17,167 nucleotides of DNA. Origin: an uncultured Clostridia bacterium. GTDB lineage: Bacteria > Bacillota > Clostridia > Christensenellales > CAG-138. The position numbers were made by a program, and so were the translations under genes. This document shows positions 1 through 8,838 of this stretch, in pieces. Where the stretch lies: NCBI GenBank assembly GCA_937894955.1, contig CALAXO010000068.1:1-17167 (forward strand), in the 5' to 3' direction. The notes under the pieces are model-generated. The model worked only from the letters and a program-made list of their open reading frames with translations. It did not search any database and was not told where the DNA came from. Each line of letters begins with the position of its first letter. Positions within the stretch are counted from its first letter, which is position 1.

Positions 1-3000
1 TGCTTGACTGCGCCGCACACGGAGATACGCATGAGTTTTGCTGCAACTATCCCGATATTTGCAGCGAAAAAGAACGCTTCCGCTTCCTTGTTGTTCTTGA
101 TGCGGACACGATAATGCCGAACGGTGCATTGCGAAGGTTGATTGGTGCGGCGGCACATCCGCTCAACCTTCCCGTGTTTGAAAACGGTGCAGCGCGTCCG
201 TCCTTCGGATTCGGCATAATTGCTCCGCGCATGGCGGCAACATCGCGTTCGGCGGCGGAGAGCGGGTTTGCCGCGCTGATAAGCGGGGAAAGCGGCATGT
301 GCGCATATTCCGTTCGTGTTTCCGATTTCAATTGGGATGTTTTCGAGGAGGGGAACTTCGGCGGAAAGGGCATAATCAATATTGATGCATTCCTGCGCTC
401 CGTCTCGGGAAAAATCCCGGAAAATACCGTGCTGAGCCATGATTTGGCGGAAGGCTGCTTTGCGCGTGCGGCATATGCCGCCGATATTGTGCTTTATGAC
501 GGCGAACCGTCCGCATTGCTGCCGTGGCAAAAGCGGCGTCATCGCTGGCTGCGCGGGGATATGCAGCTCCTCCCCTTTCTGTTTTCGCCGCTGAGTTCGG
601 GAATTGATGCAGTTTCGCGGCGAAAAATCCTGTTCAATATCCGTGCGGCTTTCGGCGGCATAAGCTTCGCCGCCGCATTCCTGCTTGCCGCCGTTTTGGG
701 GCTTCGCCCGCTCTTTTTGCTTGCTGTAACGACTTTTTTCATTGATTTGCTGTTGGAAGCCGCATTCCTGCTGCTCCGTCTTCCCTTCCGAAGGTCCGCC
801 ATTCGTCCGCTCGTTCTGCTTGCAGGACGTCGGCTGTATGAGCTTGCGGTGCTGCCTTATTCGGCTCTGCGCGATGCGGATGCAGTCTGCCGTGCGTTGT
901 ACAGGATGATTTTTTCGCATCGAAACATGCTGCAATGGCAGACAGCGGCGGATGCGGAGCGCAGCAGACCGCAAAACACAAAGGAGTATTTCAAGGCGCT
1001 GTTTCCGTGTGCCGCATTCGGCGCAATCGTTCTCGCCGCCGTTTCTGCGGCAATTGCAGCGGCACGGCAGGTGCACAACGGCGAAACCGCAGGCATGGCT
1101 GCGGCGGGTCTTGCGACGGCGGCGCTTTGGCTTTGTGCGCCGCTGATCGCGGAAAAGAAGGATAAAAAACCCGATTCTTATCGCTTTACCGCAGCGGAGA
1201 GAGGCATGCTGACGGACCTTTTTGCCGATACTTGGCAATACTTTGAACAGAACTGCACCGAAAAAACATCGTGGCTCCCTCCCGATAATTTTCAGGAAGA
1301 GCCGTATCGCGGTGCGGCAATGCTGACCTCACCCACAAATATCGGCATGGGGTTGATGGCTGTTGTTTCGGCGCATGATATGCATCTGCTCGATGAGCGC
1401 GGAATGTTCACGCGCCTTGAACGCATGGTGAATTCCATAGAAAAGCTTGAAAAATGGCATGGACATCCTTTCAATTGGTATAACCTGCGCGACTTATCGC
1501 TGCTGCGTCCGCGTTTCATATCGACTGTTGACAGCGGGAATCTGTTCGCCTGCCTTATCACAACGGCATGTGCGCTTGCTGAATGCGCGGGGCAGGCGGA
1601 AAAGACCTCCGCAGAGTTTGCGGAAGAGCTGAATAAGCTTGCGGTGCGCTGCACGGCGATTGCAAAGGCAATGGATTTTCGAGTTTTGTACGACAACGCG
1701 AGAGAACTTTTTCACATCGGCTGTTCGTTCGAGGAGGGAAAGCTTACTCCGTCACATTACGATTTGCTTGCATCAGAGTGCAGACTGACGAGTTTTTCTG
1801 CAATTGCGTTTTCACGGATCGGGGCGGAGCATTGGTTTGCGCTTTCGCGCCTTATGTGCGATGCTTCGGGCGGGCGCGTGCTGAAAAGCTGGAGCGGGAC
1901 GATGTTTGAGTATTTGATGCCGCTGATTTTTTTTGAAACCGTTCCGTACAGTATGCAGTTTGAGGTTTGCCGCAATGCGGTGCTGACGCAAATCCTTGCT
2001 GCCGCGCCGGGAAAACCTTGGGGTGTGTCAGAATCCGGATATTATGCGTTTGATGATGCCCTGTGCTATCAATATCGTGCTTTCGGCAATCCCGAACTTG
2101 CGCTTGCACCGGGCCGAATGAGGTCGGATGTTGTTGCACCGTATGCCTGCGTGCTTGCACTTGCCGTTGAACCGAAAGCAGCGGCGGAAAATCTGCGCCT
2201 GCTTTGCCGAATCGGCGCGGCGGGCAAATACGGGCTTTATGAAGCGCTCGATTACGGAGCGGCTGAAAAGAACGAATTTGCAATTGTAAAAAGCTATATG
2301 GCGCATCATCAGGGCATGAGCCTGTGCGCAATCAACAACGCTTTGAACAACAATGTGCTTGCGCAAAGATTCATGAGCGTTCCCGAGGTTCGGGCGAACG
2401 AACAGCTGCTGTTTGAGAACATGCCCGTTGACCCCATTCGAATTAAAACCTATGAAAGTGAGATTTTCAGGGAACCGCGCACGGCTCGCAATGCGGATGA
2501 ATTTGTTCGCATTATCAAAAAAACCGCTGCGGAAACAAAGCGGAACGAAGCACCGCAGCTGCGGGGAGCATTTATGCGGAAGAGGATAAAAAAAACTAAC
2601 AACAGGAAAAACGCAGCAGAAACACAGCCGGCTGAGAGGCGGACGGAAAACAAAAGCGGGCAGTCGGTCAACGGACAGATAATTACAAACGGTTCATACA
2701 GCATATTTGTTGATGAAAACGGCTGCGGGTATTCAAAATGCGGCGGTGTGTTGATAACCCGTCTGCGCGGCAAAGCATGGGGCGCGTTTGGGGAGTATAC
2801 GGCAAACTCTTTGGAATTCGGCTTTGTTCCGCCGAACGGTGTGGATTTTGTAATTGCAAAATATGATTCCGAATCAGGCGAAAAAATCGCAAAACGCATT
2901 TCGGGAAGCATCACGGCGGAGCCGCACAGAGTTGTTTCGGAGGATCGTTTCGGTTCAATTCGGGCACGTCTCACTTCAATGGTTTCTGCTGACTCGGATT

Positions 3001-6000
3001 GTGAAATCCGCACGCTGGAGCTGATTAACTGCGGCAAAAAGGAAGAGACAATCGATGTCGGCATGTTTGCCGAGATTGCGCTTGCACCTGCGCGGGAATT
3101 CGAGGCGCATCCGGCATTTGTGCGCGTCTGCACCGAATCCGAAAGGGCGGACGACACATTGATTTTTACGATGAGGAAAAAACCGGGAAAACCGTCTTAT
3201 TCCGCTTTTTTCAACGTTGCATCGCTTGAAAAGGTACAATTTTGCGCGGATGGCCTGGTTTGCCCGGGGCGGCATAAAAGTCATGAAGATGCATTGCTGA
3301 TGCAGTGTATTTCGGCAGCCGAAGCGGAAGAATTGCCGACGGTGCAGCCGACTGAGCCGTACTTTTTTGCAAAAACAAGGGTTCGTCTCGGACAGGGCGA
3401 AAGCGGCACCGTCCGCCTCACAATCGGATTTGCAAAGAACAAAATTAAGATCGATGAGATTCTTCACAAACAAAGGCAGCGGCTGCAAAGTGCGGAGGCT
3501 GCGGCGCGAATGCATTCGGCGGGAATACTCCGTGCATTTGAAATTGATGCGGAAACAAACGCATTTGCACAGCTTTTGAATGCGTTTGTCGTGAAGGGCA
3601 TTGTCTCTAAGAGCAGGAGTGATACAAACAGCCGGCTCGGCGGCATTCGAGCCTTGTGGAAGCACGGAATCTCCGGTGATTGCCCGATCGTACTCATGCG
3701 CATCACTCGTTCGGAGCAGCTGAACGGGGTACGTATGCTTTTAAACGCTGCGAAATACATCAACATGTGCAATGCCGGCAGCTGCAAAACGGAAAAGGAT
3801 GAGTTCAATGAGGAGAGAAATGCGGCCGAAAAGCGGGAAAAGCTTTTTGATGTTGTTCTTATCGGCGAATACCCGCATGAATATGCGAACGCCCTGCGTG
3901 CAGCACTTGAGGAATTGCGGGCAATCTTCCCGACCTGCATACTTTTGCACGGATTTGAATTGTCAGAGTCGGATCGCGCACTGATCCACGCTGCGGCGCA
4001 GATTGAAACTGATGCTGATGCACCGTTTGCTTTTGCAGACGACTCAAAATATATTTTTAAAAACCGCAACATAAACGAGAAGTTGACGGAAACAGAAGCG
4101 ATGCGTCCGATGCTTACACAGCCGAACATAACGGATGCACGAAAAAAAGCATGCTTCTCATGGAACGGCTGCGGCGGATTTGATAATGAAAAAATGGAAT
4201 TTGTTATTCAAAATTCGCCTGAAAACATTACTCCTCTGCCTTGGAGCAATGTTCTTGCCGGAAGGCGCATGGGTGCGCTTGTGACCGAGAGCGGCGGCGG
4301 TTACACATGGTGCGGAAACGCAAGAATGCTGCGAATAACGCCGTGGTCAAACGATGCCTTGTTTGATACAAGCGGAGAATTTTTGATACTGTTTGATGTT
4401 GAACAGGAAAGCAGGCTCAGCCTTTTGCCCGCATTCGGCAGCAGCTGTGTTGTGTCGCACGGATTTGGTTACAGCCGTTTTGAATGGCGGACGGATGAGC
4501 TCAGGGTGCAGCTTACGGTGACGGTTGACATGGAGTTACCCTTGAAATACTCAGCGGTGTGGATTGAAAATTTGACCGCAAACAGAAAAAAACTGAGACT
4601 GTGCTGCGGGGCGGACTGGGTGTTGGGCGAAAATGCTCATCCCTCTTCACTGCAATTTGAAACTGTCGGCGGGAATGGTATCCCGCTTTGCGCTGCGGCA
4701 CGTGACGCACTTTCGGAACATTCGGAGTGGGGCTTACTTTCGATTTTGGGCGGTTCGAAAAGCTTTGCTGCGAACGGAAAGCGAATTGCAGCCGAATTCA
4801 CCGTTGAACCGCAATCAACGGCAAAGCTGACGGTGCTGCTTGGGTTTGAGCGGCTTGAACTCATTCCAAAGCTCCTTGTCGATGCGAATGCTGAGGCGGC
4901 GTTGAATAAAACGATGCGGTTTTATAAACAGAAAACCGATGCGCTGAAGATAAAAACGGGCGATGCAAGCTTTGATGCACTTGTGAACGGGCGGCTGCTC
5001 TATCAAACATATTCGGCGCGAATCCTCGGACGAACGGGGTTTTGGCAATGCGGCGGAGCGTTTGGATTTCGGGATCAGCTTCAGGATGCAGCCGCACTTG
5101 CGGCGACCGATCCCGAATGCACAAGGAATATGATAATCAAGTGCGCTTCACGTCAGTTTAAAAAGGGCGATGTGCTTCACTGGTGGCACGAAGGGTTTGC
5201 GGACGGGCTGCCGCGCGGGGTACGGACAATGATAAGCGACGATCGCCTTTTCCTGCCGCTTACAGCGTGCGAATACGCCGAAGTCAGCGGGGATACAGCG
5301 ATTTTTGATGAACAAATCTCGTATCTTATTGACACGGAGATACCGTCAGGGCAACAAAGCATATACTGTGAAATGGAGAAGTCCGATTATACTGAAAGCT
5401 TGTACGAACACTGCTGCCGCGCGGTTGAACTTTCGTTTGCGCGGCGCGGGGCGCATGGTCTGCCTCTCATGGGCACAGGCGATTGGAACGACGGCATGGA
5501 CGCTGTCGGTTCGGGCGGCGGTGAAAGCGTTGTTGTCGGCTGGCTGCTGCTGCTTGCGGCAAGGGCATTGCTGCCCGTTTGCAAAAAGCGCGGAGATATT
5601 GCACGGGCAATGCTTTTCGAACGTGAATCAGCCGCGCTTCGTACTGCAATTGAAAGCAATGCGTGGGATAAAAACAGGTATATACGTGCCTTCTTCGGCG
5701 ACGGAACAAGCCTTGGAAGCGCGGACTGTTCGGAATGTGCCGTTGATTGCGTAAGCGAATGTTTTGCGGTTTTCGCAAACGCCGTTCACGCTCGCGAAGC
5801 GTTTGAAACGATGCTTGCGGTATTGACGGATCCGGTGAACGGGTTGATTCGGCTGTTGACTCCTCCGTTTGACGGAAAAACGAGGAATGCCGTGGGTTAT
5901 ATAGAGGGTTATCTGCCCGGTGTACGCGAAAACGGCGGACAATACACGCATGCGGCGGCGTGGTGCATAATAGCCGCATGCCGGCTCGGCATGGCCGATA

Positions 6001-6395
6001 CGGCAGACAGATTGTTTAAAATGATAAACCCGATTGAACACGGATCCGCAAATTCCGTTAAACGATATAAAGGGGAACCTTATGCCGTTGCGGGCGACGT
6101 TTATTCGGTCGGAAGGCTTGCAGGGCGTGCAGGCTGGACGCTTTACACGGGTTCGGCCGCATGGCTGTATCGTGCTGCCGTCGAAAACATTCTCGGAATC
6201 CGTAAAAGGGGAACAAAGCTTTTTGTTGAACCCTGCACCGTGCTTGATACGTTTTCGTTTGAATACCGTTTCGGAAACACCGTTTACAAGGTCAATATGC
6301 ACCGCAGTGCTTCGAATGCAAAAGAACGACACGGTGCATGTATCGAGCTTGCCGACGACGGGGAGATTCATGAATTATCGCTTGAATACAGGTAA
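1..6395 (+). CDS. cyclic beta-1,2-glucan synthase, 5' end outside window
   Basis: The reading frame is open from base 3 and gives about 2130 residues, so the N-terminus is missing. The product is an inner-membrane enzyme that polymerises UDP-glucose into beta-1,2-glucan and closes it into rings (NdvB/ChvB family). Seen in order: the GT84 DAD motif (nt 99-107), an SHDL-x-EG motif (about nt 435) and RWLRGD (about nt 543-560). Hydrophobic segments follow at about 630-790 and 1000-1150. A glycoamylase-like region (about 1200-2450) carries STVDSGNL and AHHQGMSL, and in recent work this middle part is the cyclising domain (GH189, from memory). A basic linker lies near 2560-2690. Beta-sandwich and helical parts contain the LWKHGISGD motif. 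The GH94 phosphorylase-like end has GDWNDGMD (about nt 5478-5501) and RENGGQYTHAAAW. The frame is intact with no internal stop. Its last 21 nt overlap spoIVFB on the other strand. The family assignment is very secure; ring size and whether the product is exported are unknown. Confidence 0.93.
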   Translation, partial: LDCAAHGDTHEFCCNYPDICSEKERFRFLVVLDADTIMPNGALRRLIGAAAHPLNLPVFENGAARPSFGFGIIAPRMAATSRSAAESGFAALISGESGMCAYSVRVSDFNWDVFEEGNFGGKGIINIDAFLRSVSGKIPENTVLSHDLAEGCFARAAYAADIVLYDGEPSALLPWQKRRHRWLRGDMQLLPFLFSPLSSGIDAVSRRKILFNIRAAFGGISFAAAFLLAAVLGLRPLFLLAVTTFFIDLLLEAAFLLLRLPFRRSAIRPLVLLAGRRLYELAVLPYSALRDADAVCRALYRMIFSHRNMLQWQTAADAERSRPQNTKEYFKALFPCAAFGAIVLAAVSAAIAAARQVHNGETAGMAAAGLATAALWLCAPLIAEKKDKKPDSYRFTAAERGMLTDLFADTWQYFEQNCTEKTSWLPPDNFQEEPYRGAAMLTSPTNIGMGLMAVVSAHDMHLLDERGMFTRLERMVNSIEKLEKWHGHPFNWYNLRDLSLLRPRFISTVDSGNLFACLITTACALAECAGQAEKTSAEFAEELNKLAVRCTAIAKAMDFRVLYDNARELFHIGCSFEEGKLTPSHYDLLASECRLTSFSAIAFSRIGAEHWFALSRLMCDASGGRVLKSWSGTMFEYLMPLIFFETVPYSMQFEVCRNAVLTQILAAAPGKPWGVSESGYYAFDDALCYQYRAFGNPELALAPGRMRSDVVAPYACVLALAVEPKAAAENLRLLCRIGAAGKYGLYEALDYGAAEKNEFAIVKSYMAHHQGMSLCAINNALNNNVLAQRFMSVPEVRANEQLLFENMPVDPIRIKTYESEIFREPRTARNADEFVRIIKKTAAETKRNEAPQLRGAFMRKRIKKTNNRKNAAETQPAERRTENKSGQSVNGQIITNGSYSIFVDENGCGYSKCGGVLITRLRGKAWGAFGEYTANSLEFGFVPPNGVDFVIAKYDSESGEKIAKRISGSITAEPHRVVSEDRFGSIRARLTSMVSADSDCEIRTLELINCGKKEETIDVGMFAEIALAPAREFEAHPAFVRVCTESERADDTLIFTMRKKPGKPSYSAFFNVASLEKVQFCADGLVCPGRHKSHEDALLMQCISAAEAEELPTVQPTEPYFFAKTRVRLGQGESGTVRLTIGFAKNKIKIDEILHKQRQRLQSAEAAARMHSAGILRAFEIDAETNAFAQLLNAFVVKGIVSKSRSDTNSRLGGIRALWKHGISGDCPIVLMRITRSEQLNGVRMLLNAAKYINMCNAGSCKTEKDEFNEERNAAEKREKLFDVVLIGEYPHEYANALRAALEELRAIFPTCILLHGFELSESDRALIHAAAQIETDADAPFAFADDSKYIFKNRNINEKLTETEAMRPMLTQPNITDARKKACFSWNGCGGFDNEKMEFVIQNSPENITPLPWSNVLAGRRMGALVTESGGGYTWCGNARMLRITPWSNDALFDTSGEFLILFDVEQESRLSLLPAFGSSCVVSHGFGYSRFEWRTDELRVQLTVTVDMELPLKYSAVWIENLTANRKKLRLCCGADWVLGENAHPSSLQFETVGGNGIPLCAAARDALSEHSEWGLLSILGGSKSFAANGKRIAAEFTVEPQSTAKLTVLLGFERLELIPKLLVDANAEAALNKTMRFYKQKTDALKIKTGDASFDALVNGRLLYQTYSARILGRTGFWQCGGAFGFRDQLQDAAALAATDPECTRNMIIKCASRQFKKGDVLHWWHEGFADGLPRGVRTMISDDRLFLPLTACEYAEVSGDTAIFDEQISYLIDTEIPSGQQSIYCEMEKSDYTESLYEHCCRAVELSFARRGAHGLPLMGTGDWNDGMDAVGSGGGESVVVGWLLLLAARALLPVCKKRGDIARAMLFERESAALRTAIESNAWDKNRYIRAFFGDGTSLGSADCSECAVDCVSECFAVFANAVHAREAFETMLAVLTDPVNGLIRLLTPPFDGKTRNAVGYIEGYLPGVRENGGQYTHAAAWCIIAACRLGMADTADRLFKMINPIEHGSANSVKRYKGEPYAVAGDVYSVGRLAGRAGWTLYTGSAAWLYRAAVENILGIRKRGTKLFVEPCTVLDTFSFEYRFGNTVYKVNMHRSASNAKERHGACIELADDGEIHELSLEYR

Positions 6396-7292
6396 ATTCG
6401 GTGTGGATGATGAAGTGCGCCCGGGCAAAAGCGTGCGCAGTTCCGCCTCACTCTCGCCGCGGAGCGCGGCATTCAAAACAATGTTTTCATCAAGAATGCC
6501 GACAGTTGCTCCGTCCTCAACAACAAAAATGATGCCGTATCCCCTGCCCCCTATAAACGAAAGCGCTTTTCGCACCGTGCAGTCGCTTCGCAGTGCTATC
6601 GGCACAACGTGTACCGCGGAACCTGAGCGGAGCCGGGATAATCTCGCAAGGCTTGCCTTGATATTGCTGCCGCGTGAACAGCGGAATTCCGAAATTGCCG
6701 AAATAAAGATGAAAAAACCTGCTGCAAGCGGGGTCGGATTGAATGCGGCATCCGCAGCTGAAACAAGCACTGCGCCTGCGCCAAAAAGCAGAACGCCGAA
6801 TATGATGCCAAACAAAGAAAGTGTTCTCTGCGCACGAGGCCGCCCGGTTCGCCTCTCAATCAATGCAAGCGCAAGCCGTCCGCCGTCAAGCGGCAGGAAA
6901 GGGAGAAGGTTAATCAACCCGAGCGACAAATTAAAAGAACAAAAATCTTGGAAAGCTGCCGACGTATGTCCGATGTATTTCCCCAAACCTGCGCCGCAGA
7001 GAGCGATGAGCAGGCTTGCAAACGGCCCCGCTGCCGCAACCGACAGGCATTCCGACGGGGTACGCGGCGGCGTATGCAGTTCGGCGATAAAGCCGAAGGG
7101 CTGCACCTCAATCGAGGAGACAACAAGCCCCAGCCTTGCCGCCATAAATGCGTGGGACAGTTCGTGAACCGTGAGCGAAACAAGGGCAAGCATGAGGGCG
7201 GACAGCTTACCGAGCACGGCCGCGACAGGAACAAGCAGCAGAACGCAAATCGAACAGCGAAGCTCGGTTCCGCCGAAAACGGCAATCTTCAA
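6375..7292 (-). CDS. spoIVFB: SpoIVFB-like site-2 (M50) intramembrane metalloprotease
   Basis: This is a 305-aa polytopic membrane protease. In B. subtilis SpoIVFB sits in the outer forespore membrane and cleaves pro-sigma-K. Visible features are a first hydrophobic segment at residues 13-42, the zinc motif HELSH with H43, E44 and H47, and a third ligand D136 in LPLDGG. More membrane segments follow at about 85-105 and 155-205, then a CBS-like tail at about 225-290. From memory, the B. subtilis enzyme has H43, E44, H47 and D137, so the numbering supports the TTG start at 7292. The start codon directly follows the TAA of spoIVFA in the same frame, and no ATG, GTG or other TTG lies before the first membrane segment, so translation is probably coupled to spoIVFA. 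The 3' end overlaps the glucan synthase gene by 21 nt. The substrate here is inferred, because no sigma-K gene is in the window. Confidence 0.88.
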   Translation of the reverse strand: MKIAVFGGTELRCSICVLLLVPVAAVLGKLSALMLALVSLTVHELSHAFMAARLGLVVSSIEVQPFGFIAELHTPPRTPSECLSVAAAGPFASLLIALCGAGLGKYIGHTSAAFQDFCSFNLSLGLINLLPFLPLDGGRLALALIERRTGRPRAQRTLSLFGIIFGVLLFGAGAVLVSAADAAFNPTPLAAGFFIFISAISEFRCSRGSNIKASLARLSRLRSGSAVHVVPIALRSDCTVRKALSFIGGRGYGIIFVVEDGATVGILDENIVLNAALRGESEAELRTLLPGRTSSSTPNLPVFKR

Positions 7293-7994
7293 TTATCCGA
7301 GGTTTGCCTTAACGCCAAAAAAATCAAACGGATCGACCGGCCGCCCTGCCTTGGTGATTTTGACACAAATAAAGTCGCGCTGCATGTTTCCGAGGATGCT
7401 GCGCTGAACGACCGGTTGTCCGCGCTCAACACAGATATCCCGCAATCCGTAGTAGGTAATCTCGATGTCGTCCGAACTGAAAACAGTCAGGCTGCCGCCG
7501 AGGTTTTCGTCAAATGAAACGGTTTTTACCGTTCCGTCGAGTGCGGACATAACCGGAGTACCTTCCGCGGAATAAATCTTGGCAACCATACTGTCATTGT
7601 CAACGATTACACTGTCTGACTGCACAGGGCGTATAGGGTTATCGGACGGCGCAAAAACGGATAAAATTGAAGGCAACTGAACAAGCTGAAGCCGACCTGT
7701 CGCACGCGAATCATCGTCTTTTGCCGCATCATCGGGTGAATTGTTTGAAGCAAAGCGCAGCGGGGAAAACACGGCAGCACTGTCGGCAATATCACCGTTG
7801 ACAAGAGCGTTGTTTTCGGAAATGCGCAATGCAAGCAACAGAGAGGCAGCAGATGCGCTTATAATCAGCATCATAAATCCGAAAACACGGCTGAATCCGA
7901 GGGCTTTGCGGCGCGGCCCGCAAAACGTTACCGTTGTCGGTGCTGGGTTTCTGTTCCGGCCGAACGGTTTTGAAACTAACGGACAATCTTTCAA
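7293..7994 (-). CDS. spoIVFA: SpoIVFA-like sporulation protein with degenerate M23 domain
   Basis: Predicted product is 233 aa. I chose the TTG start at 7994 because AAAGGAG (8004-8010) lies 9 nt upstream. An ATG at 8111 in the same frame would add 39 residues but has no comparable site. One membrane segment lies at residues 34-56. The C-terminal part (about 140-225) resembles a LytM/M23 fold, with the stretches GTPVMSALDGTV and ITYYGL. I do not see the zinc-binding His pattern of an active M23 peptidase. In B. subtilis SpoIVFA anchors and holds SpoIVFB inactive together with BofA, and is itself cut by other proteases during engulfment. The TAA stop abuts the spoIVFB start, giving the usual A-B operon order. 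A sigma-E-like promoter and a hairpin lie upstream. Length is close to the B. subtilis protein (about 264 aa). Confidence is good from context; sequence alone would be moderate. Confidence 0.8.
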   Translation of the reverse strand: MKDCPLVSKPFGRNRNPAPTTVTFCGPRRKALGFSRVFGFMMLIISASAASLLLALRISENNALVNGDIADSAAVFSPLRFASNNSPDDAAKDDDSRATGRLQLVQLPSILSVFAPSDNPIRPVQSDSVIVDNDSMVAKIYSAEGTPVMSALDGTVKTVSFDENLGGSLTVFSSDDIEITYYGLRDICVERGQPVVQRSILGNMQRDFICVKITKAGRPVDPFDFFGVKANLG

Positions 7995-8003
7995 TCTGAA
8001 ATA

Positions 8004-8010
8004 CTCCTTT
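8004..8010 (-). promoter_or_regulatory. ribosome binding site deciding the spoIVFA TTG start
   Basis: Read on the minus strand this is AAAGGAG, 9 nt before TTG at 7994-7992. It argues against the longer ATG version beginning at 8111. Confidence 0.75.
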
Positions 8011-8075
8011 CGCAATGCTGCACAGCTGAAGGATGTGCCAAACGCAGAAGAATTTTGCGTCAGCGCACAGCGGAA

Positions 8076-8098
8076 GCAGCATGTGCTCGGCATGCTGC
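8076..8098 (-). repeat. perfect 8-bp inverted repeat in the spoIVFA leader
   Basis: GCAGCATG and CATGCTGC flank a 7-nt loop. In the minus direction the dyad begins one base after the candidate -10 at 8099-8106, so it would overlap the transcription start and fold at the very 5' end of the spoIVFA mRNA. No T-run follows, so it is not a standard terminator. It could be an operator or an mRNA 5' stem. Confidence 0.5.
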
Positions 8099-8128
8099 AT
8101 TTTATGCGCATTGCGGCAGGATATATGC
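8099..8128 (-). promoter_or_regulatory. candidate sigma-E-type promoter for spoIVFA-spoIVFB
   Basis: On the minus strand GCATATA (8128-8122) is followed after 15 nt by CATAAAAT (8106-8099). The B. subtilis sigma-E pattern, as I recall it, is kmATATT, 13-15 nt, then CATACAnT, so each half differs at one fixed position. The spoIVF operon of B. subtilis is under sigma-E control. The leader to the TTG start would be about 97 nt. This is a pattern match only. Confidence 0.4.
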
Positions 8129-8151
8129 CGAAAAGCCGCTGACGAGGGTTT

Positions 8152-8781
8152 TCAGAATCGAAGCCGCGTTTCGATAACCTTTCCGATTATTTGAACATCG
8201 CCTTCCGAAACAATCATGGTGTTGTAAGCCGGGTTGGACGGAGTGAGCGCAAGCTGCTTTCCGAAACGTTGGATATGCCGCAGAAGCACCTCATCTCCGA
8301 TACGCACAACGCCGATGCAATTGTTGTCCGCCTCAACACATTTCCGAACCAGAACAAGCGAGCCTTCAACGATGTGATCCCCCGTCATGCAGTCGCCTTC
8401 AACCTGCATGAAGAAACATTCGTCGGAAGACACTTCGTTTGCGGAAACGGGTATGTACTCGGTTATATTTTCATCCGCAAGCATGGGCAAACCGGCGTGA
8501 ACAAACCCAACCAGGGGAACACCGATTGCCGGCGCGTGCGGCATTGAAGAGGAAGAAAGTTTTGCCGAATTCGATTTCAGCAGCGGAACGACTTCATCCG
8601 TGCCGAGCAAATAATCCGCGCTGACTTGAAAAATTTCAACAAGTCGCATGATAACGCTGTTCGGCATGTTGACCCTTCCGTTTTCATATTTGCATATCGC
8701 TGCTTTTTGAACTCCGAGCATACGCCCCAGTTCATCTTGGGTGACGCCTCGTGAATTTCGCAGCTGTTTCAGTCTGTTCAT
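8152..8781 (-). CDS. HTH (XRE) / S24 LexA-like repressor with altered dyad
   Basis: This is a 209-aa cytoplasmic transcription regulator. The start at 8781 is preceded by ACGGAG (8790-8795) at 8 nt; a longer in-frame start at 8844 lies upstream of the promoter and is rejected. Residues 2-60 form an XRE helix-turn-helix (TQDELGRMLGV, then KYENGR). Residues 85-209 form an S24 peptidase-like domain with the Ala96-Gly97 self-cleavage pair (VHAGLP) kept. In known members the nucleophile is Ser in GDSM and the base is Lys in a V-K-R context. Here those positions are Cys131 (GDCM, codon TGC at 8391-8389) and Arg168 (codon CGG at 8280-8278). So self-cleavage is either lost or altered, and the protein may respond to something other than RecA. 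Its own promoter faces that of the small membrane protein gene, and it is a natural candidate to bind the dyad at 8895-8913. Confidence 0.88.
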   Translation of the reverse strand: MNRLKQLRNSRGVTQDELGRMLGVQKAAICKYENGRVNMPNSVIMRLVEIFQVSADYLLGTDEVVPLLKSNSAKLSSSSMPHAPAIGVPLVGFVHAGLPMLADENITEYIPVSANEVSSDECFFMQVEGDCMTGDHIVEGSLVLVRKCVEADNNCIGVVRIGDEVLLRHIQRFGKQLALTPSNPAYNTMIVSEGDVQIIGKVIETRLRF

Positions 8782-8809
8782 CGTCGGTTCTCCGTAATTT
8801 ACTGTCTGT

Positions 8810-8838
8810 ATTGTATCTCGACTGGAAACAAAATGCAA
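8810..8838 (-). promoter_or_regulatory. promoter of the S24-type regulator gene
   Basis: On the minus strand TTGCAT (8838-8833), a 17-nt spacer and TACAAT (8815-8810) precede the gene by about 30 nt. A GTATC half-site like that in the dyad at 8895-8913 overlaps the -10 (8813-8817, plus strand), which would allow autoregulation. Confidence 0.65.

Noticed and set aside
2450..4129. Several 200-235-aa minus-strand frames inside the glucan synthase gene
   Set aside because: They are antisense shadows of a continuous, motif-rich 2100-residue protein and have no recognisable domain.
6034..7167. 377-aa plus-strand frame across the glucan synthase end and spoIVFB
   Set aside because: It is antisense to spoIVFB, whose HELSH and LPLDGG motifs are clear, and shows low-complexity Ser/Arg/Pro-rich sequence with no motifs or binding site.
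7995..8111. Longer spoIVFA with ATG start at 8111
   Set aside because: It has no ribosome site, would overlap the candidate promoter and hairpin, and the TTG at 7994 has AAAGGAG at ideal spacing.
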